A DNA stretch of 64,000 bases from Takakia lepidozioides. Its lineage: Eukaryota > Streptophyta > Takakiopsida > Takakiales > Takakiaceae. Shown piece by piece: positions 60,151 to 64,000 of this stretch. The notes under the pieces were generated by a model that saw only the letters and a list, made by a program, of their open reading frames with translations, had not been told where the DNA came from and made no database searches. The DNA lies in assembly GCA_030704615.1 (NCBI GenBank), contig CM060731.1, forward strand, positions 13,082,001 to 13,146,000. Reading direction: 5' to 3'. How positions within the stretch are numbered: position 1 is the first letter of the stretch; every line of letters begins with the position of its first letter. The position numbers and the translations under genes are program-made.

Positions 60151-61335
60151 GAATACCTCTGCTTTTCACAAAGCTTTACTAAGAAAACGAAAACAAACTT
60201 GTAGCATCTCCCATCATCCTTCTGATGAATTGCAGAAAGTTTGGCAGGAATATGCACCTTCAGTCAAATCTGCCAGCAAAGAGATTCCTCTAGGTAAAAA
60301 GATGAAGGGATGTTTCCAACTGGTGCATGATCCATCTGCTTGCGCGGAACAGAGTACTTTTGTATCTACCCCCTGCATAGATGCAGGCATCGTCCATGCC
60401 AGCTCCGCTACCATTTTGTGAACAGTCAAATACAGTAAAAATTTGGAAAATGGGGGATGGCAGTGATGCTGAACTTTGCAAGAAAGTAAACCCCAAGACA
60501 GTTATCAAAGGTTCACAGAAAGAAAGCCTCATGAATAATGCTAATTGTAACATTATAAAGGGCTACGGAGCAGATCTATATGTTGGAACATCTGCACGAT
60601 ACAAGTGTGCTAGAAACAACCATTATCCTAAAGTGAATGCAGATCTAGAGAGAAAAGATAAACAGGACATGCATTTTACTAAGGTCCATGAAGTTCACAA
60701 AGATTTGCCCTCCGGATGGTGCGACATTTCTGTCCTGCCAACTCTGGATTGTTCTTTGAATCCATGTCCAAACACAGCTGGAATACCCAACCTCTTGCTA
60801 GATCAGTCTCCGCAGACCCAGACCAGTCTCTTCTCCAGTAAAGAGCTTACTTGATGGACACTGGAAGTCTACTTCCACTTCATTTTCTGTATATATTCCC
60901 ACTACCACACTGACCCTTCCGCAATGGTACCATCCTGCTATCCAGTCGCCAAGTCTGCAGGAGCAAAATTTAACAAGACCATACCCCCCTACAGCCCCCA
61001 ACAACCAGGGAACTCTGCAAACCAGCATACACAGGAAATCGACAGCATACATACCTCATCATAATTGTAGTCACGATCTGAGCCTTCCCAAGGAAGGCTT
61101 GCTTCAAAGCCAATTGCTTCTGCTTCCTCCATCCTCTCCAAACTCTTCTTCTTTGAGACCTGTAGAGAGTGACATGAGTACTGAATAAGAAATTAGTGTC
61201 ATAAGCCAAGGAGGTTAAACTCATTCCTCACAGGGATCAATTGGTGAGCCCATCAGCTGCTTTTACATTATCGCAACATTTAAACAATCATATCTATGGT
61301 TACAGACCCCTAAAGCAGATCATGTACACTGCAAC
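60151..61335. other. Intergenic with an unassigned 157-codon frame
   Basis: A plus-strand frame at 60381-60854 has no recognised domain. The composition is compatible with chance. Nothing else is seen. Confidence 0.4.
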
Positions 61336-61635
61336 ATGCAGCACGAATCAGGCATCAGCTGACAAGTGATCTCCATGCACATCCATGAACCTCAGGTGAA
61401 TCATTGATTGGTCAACCCATCATGTGCCAGCAATCAAACCCCAACAAAAGCTCTCTTCGGACTCCGAAACTCCGAGCTAAATCTTATTGTCACAGGAAAA
61501 AGGAATGAACAACCTAACTGTGTTGGCATCAGTTGACTAGATTATCGCTCATACATGCACCAGGCATGTGGCTCAGGTGAATCATCGATTGGTCAACCCA
61601 TCATGTGCCAGCAATAAGATCCCACTAAAAGCAAC
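61336..61635 (+). repeat. Direct repeat, ~100-bp copies
   Basis: About 61340-61450 and 61525-61632 share 'CAGGTGAATCAT.GATTGG', 'TCAACCCATCATGTGCCAGC' and 'CATCAG.TGAC'. They are a head-to-tail pair with ~75 bp between copies. Confidence 0.7.
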
Positions 61636-61801
61636 TTTTGGTTTCATTCAAATGCATTACTATTTGTACAGACAGGTCGTCGCATTTAGAACAAGTTGCT
61701 GGGGCTGATACATGTGGGTTGTACTGAAACTTTCATATATTCTTGAGACATTTTGTAATCTTGGTAATAATCAAGAGTAGTGCTGCTCGACAGTAGTTGA
61801 T

Positions 61802-62615
61802 TCAAATTCTTTCATGAATACCTTCTGGTTTGGAGCTATCCTGATGCTGCTCAGTCCCACATGCGCTATCCGTCGCTTTCTGGCATTCATCTTTGTGCCT
61901 CCGCTCCCAGTGCTCCGTCTGGTATTTTTCGCTGCAGTAGCTCACCAGATTGCACTTTTTGCACCAAGAATCTCCGGCGTTCATACACCTTTCTCCTTCC
62001 ACGTCCAGCCAATTGCTGCAAGAGGGGTAGCGGAGTGGTCCAGCGTCCACCCCTGAACCCCGTATGAACTTGGACGTGCCGAGCTTCTTCTCTAAAAAGT
62101 CTCACAACCTCACTCAAAACGGTTGCAGGATACAGGCCATGGCACTCGATCAGGTTCACGACAGCGTACAAAAACTCGTTTAATACAGCTGGAGTGTTGT
62201 TCTTCGCTGTCTTCGGACCACTTGGTCTACTAGTTCCACCAGAAGTACTGGCAGTTTGTGAATCCTGCACCGCGCTTGAATCATCTGGAGCCAGAGAAGA
62301 ACCAGATTCGTCACAATCTCCGTAGTCTCCAATAAACAAGCAGTTTCATTGACGGATAAACGCTGAGATCGCATTCTTCTTGATTTTCACAGAGGCCATT
62401 TTGTCCAAATTTTCCTTGAGATCTTTTACTGTTGCGTCCTCAGTATGTTCAAAGTAAATTCTCCATGCTTCAACCGTGCTCTCAGGAGATCAGCAAGGTC
62501 AGGGCCACTTTGTCTTTCAACACCCATCTACTATGTCAACTCCGTACTCATCGGTGACACTAGAACCACCATTGCCACTGTCTTCTTCCAACGGTGTCTT
62601 CTTCCAACGAGCCAT
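61802..62615 (-). pseudogene. Decayed intronless MYND zinc-finger gene
   Basis: Reads from ATG at 62615 (MARWKKTPLEEDSG) downward: ADLLRA, WRIYFEHTEDA, a Lys-rich coil (VKDLKENLDKMASVKI), an acidic/Ser-rich linker, LNEFLYAVVNLIECHGLYP, KLGTSKFIRGSGVDAGPLRY, and a MYND finger (CMNAGDSWCKKC, LVSYCSEKYQTEHW, HKDEC), then a stop at 61802. MYND domains bind proline-rich partners. The frame is broken by a one-base gain near 62530, a one-base loss near 62480, a TGA at about 62350 and a one-base change in the A5 run at 62094-62098. The MYND finger itself keeps its Cys/His ligands. No introns are visible, so it may be a retrocopy. A shorter relative lies at 4010-4200. The protein family as a whole was not recognised. 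Confidence 0.75.
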
Positions 62616-64000
62616 GTCATCATGCCCTAGCCATATTCAAGTGTCAGCGATGAGTTTGGAGTTGACATGGTAGATGCTAGATACTACTGCAGCCTATTCA
62701 CTCTCTCAACTCCCCGTGTATGGAAAAGCACACGTTAAGGCCAAGAAAATTCCCCCCTCCCCACCTACTTTCCGTCTCTTTCATTTCAAATACAGTGGTC
62801 GCTTGACCCTGACCCTCACCAACATTATGCACAGCTTCTGCGCTATGAAACTTAACAATAGGATTTTAGCTTTTCCACAAGACCTGACATGTAACCCTGC
62901 CACCTGCTGACGACACAACTAACCCTAAAGTAGCGCCTCTGGTCATGCTACGAAACAAACCTCCCTTATATCACTCTAAGGTAGGCCGGATCTAATCTTG
63001 AATGAGGCCCTGAAGGAAATTTCATAGCGGTCAACCTGAAGGAAAACTGCTCAAAGACATGGGAGGTAAGGAGGAGAAGGAAACCCTCAGGGTATGTCAT
63101 CGAGACATAAACCGAGAATGTACTGTTGAAATAAGGGAGAGAGCACAAAGAAATGGGTGGCAAGTCATTATCTGCAGAAGCGCCAAAAGATGGCCATTTC
63201 GCAGCTTGAACGTAGAGAGTGCTGGGCGGGACTGGTGGATACATGGTCGCAGCGATTCCTCTGGAGTCTTCAAGCCCTTACCAGCTGGCACCGCTGAAGC
63301 AGGAGAGAAGGCCGAGTTCCCAGGCTCGTGTAGAGCCACAGAAAGCACAGGCGAAGACAGATGGGGAGGGTCGGGCCCGGGATCCCCATTCCAAGCTGGC
63401 TGGGAATCCGAAGCCGTCTCCAGCGGACCATCTCTTTTTCTTTTGAGAATAACGCAATCAGCCTTGATGCGACCAACACCATGGCACGGGTAGAGAATTG
63501 TCAATCGTCGTAACTTACTAGTGTCTAGGATATGTGCGTTTTCTGGCATCATTACCACAAAGACGAGCACCCCACGGTCCCGATGCATAGCTCAAATCCC
63601 GAGCTTCGCGTGTCTCATCATACAGAGGATTGAAAACATGCATACAACCTATGAATCAACCTGAACAGTCAGGCAGAGATTTGGTGAGTGAAAAAGGATT
63701 CCCCAGTTTGCAGACGACCCACTAATCCGTGTCCCTAGTTGGGCGTGCCGAATCCCAGAGCAATATTGACGTACTGTCACTTCAAATGCACACATTACGG
63801 CAAAGAAACCTGCACATAGTGTGCTTGAACTGTGGAAATGGGCACACATTGTCCCTCCAGAGCCAGCGTCTGCTCTTCAACGACAGACCTATCCAATTTG
63901 ATCATCGCCTGGTGCTCGCGAACCGTCCCAGCACACTCCTTCCCAAAAAGCTTCAGAAGCAGTTGATAGGCGAGGCAGGAGAGACGGCGCCGCCACAAGG
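62616..64000. other. Unassigned end region
   Basis: A minus-strand frame at 63795-63998 ends at a plausible splice donor (reverse of 63798-63803, 'CAG|GTTTCT') and could be an exon of a gene extending beyond the window. Its product was not recognised. Frames of 144 and 163 codons overlap on opposite strands at 63059-63588 without known motifs. Confidence 0.35.

Noticed and set aside
60381-60854. 157-codon plus-strand frame downstream of the reductase
   Set aside because: No recognisable motif, no splice partners, and length possible by chance.
63059-63588. Long frames on both strands near the window end
   Set aside because: They are mirror frames of each other with no domain in either. Not annotated as CDS.

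Overview
The window reads as nuclear DNA of a land plant with a moderately large, repeat-rich genome. Evidence: spliced plant genes (plastid-type GGPP synthase, MS2-type fatty acyl reductase), an intronless DYW-class PPR gene, Ty3/gypsy and CACTA transposons, tRNA-derived SINE-like repeats and AT-rich spacers. An intronless PLS-DYW gene next to many PPR fragments suits a seed-free plant (moss, lycophyte or fern) better than a flowering plant. That placement is inference from style, not from a marker.

Layout. 1-10 kb: AT-rich intergenic DNA with a (TC)n tract, diverged tandem repeats, a decayed protein-coding fragment near 4.0-4.2 kb and a repeat field marked by GGGAGATCTCCC palindromes. 10.5-12.7 kb: GGPP synthase, 3 exons. 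14.6-16.8 kb: PPR-DYW gene, one exon. 17-25.8 kb: intergenic DNA with SINE-like repeats, a 721-bp inverted-repeat element inserted into one of them, a gypsy integrase relic and a 490-bp TA-flanked MITE. 25.8-47.2 kb: a nested transposon complex. Its outer shell looks like a Ty3/gypsy element (5' LTR, tRNA-iMet primer site and gag start on the left; RT, RNase H, integrase, chromodomain and 3' LTR on the right), with matching TAGAG at both outer borders. Within it lies a block of PPR debris and a SEC13-like fragment. Within that lies a full-length CACTA element (29076-41844) with matched terminal repeats and an AGG target duplication. 47.2-52.8 kb: more intergenic repeats. 53.2-58.8 kb: fatty acyl reductase, 10 exons. 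59-64 kb: an inverted relic of one reductase exon, a decayed intronless MYND zinc-finger gene and unassigned sequence.

Three ordinary genes look intact. GGPP synthase supplies C20 prenyl diphosphate for plastid isoprenoids. The reductase probably makes fatty alcohol for a spore-wall or surface polymer. The PPR protein probably edits one or a few organelle RNA sites. They are unrelated in function and are not an operon.

The most unusual object is the CACTA element. Its two genes, Tnp2-type transposase and TnpA-like accessory protein, are divergent with start codons 29 bp apart. The TnpA-like gene carries an FCP1/NLI-interacting-factor-type HAD phosphatase domain between its coiled region and its C-terminal domain, with flanking introns consistent with a single transcript. 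This looks like capture of a host regulatory domain by a transposon.
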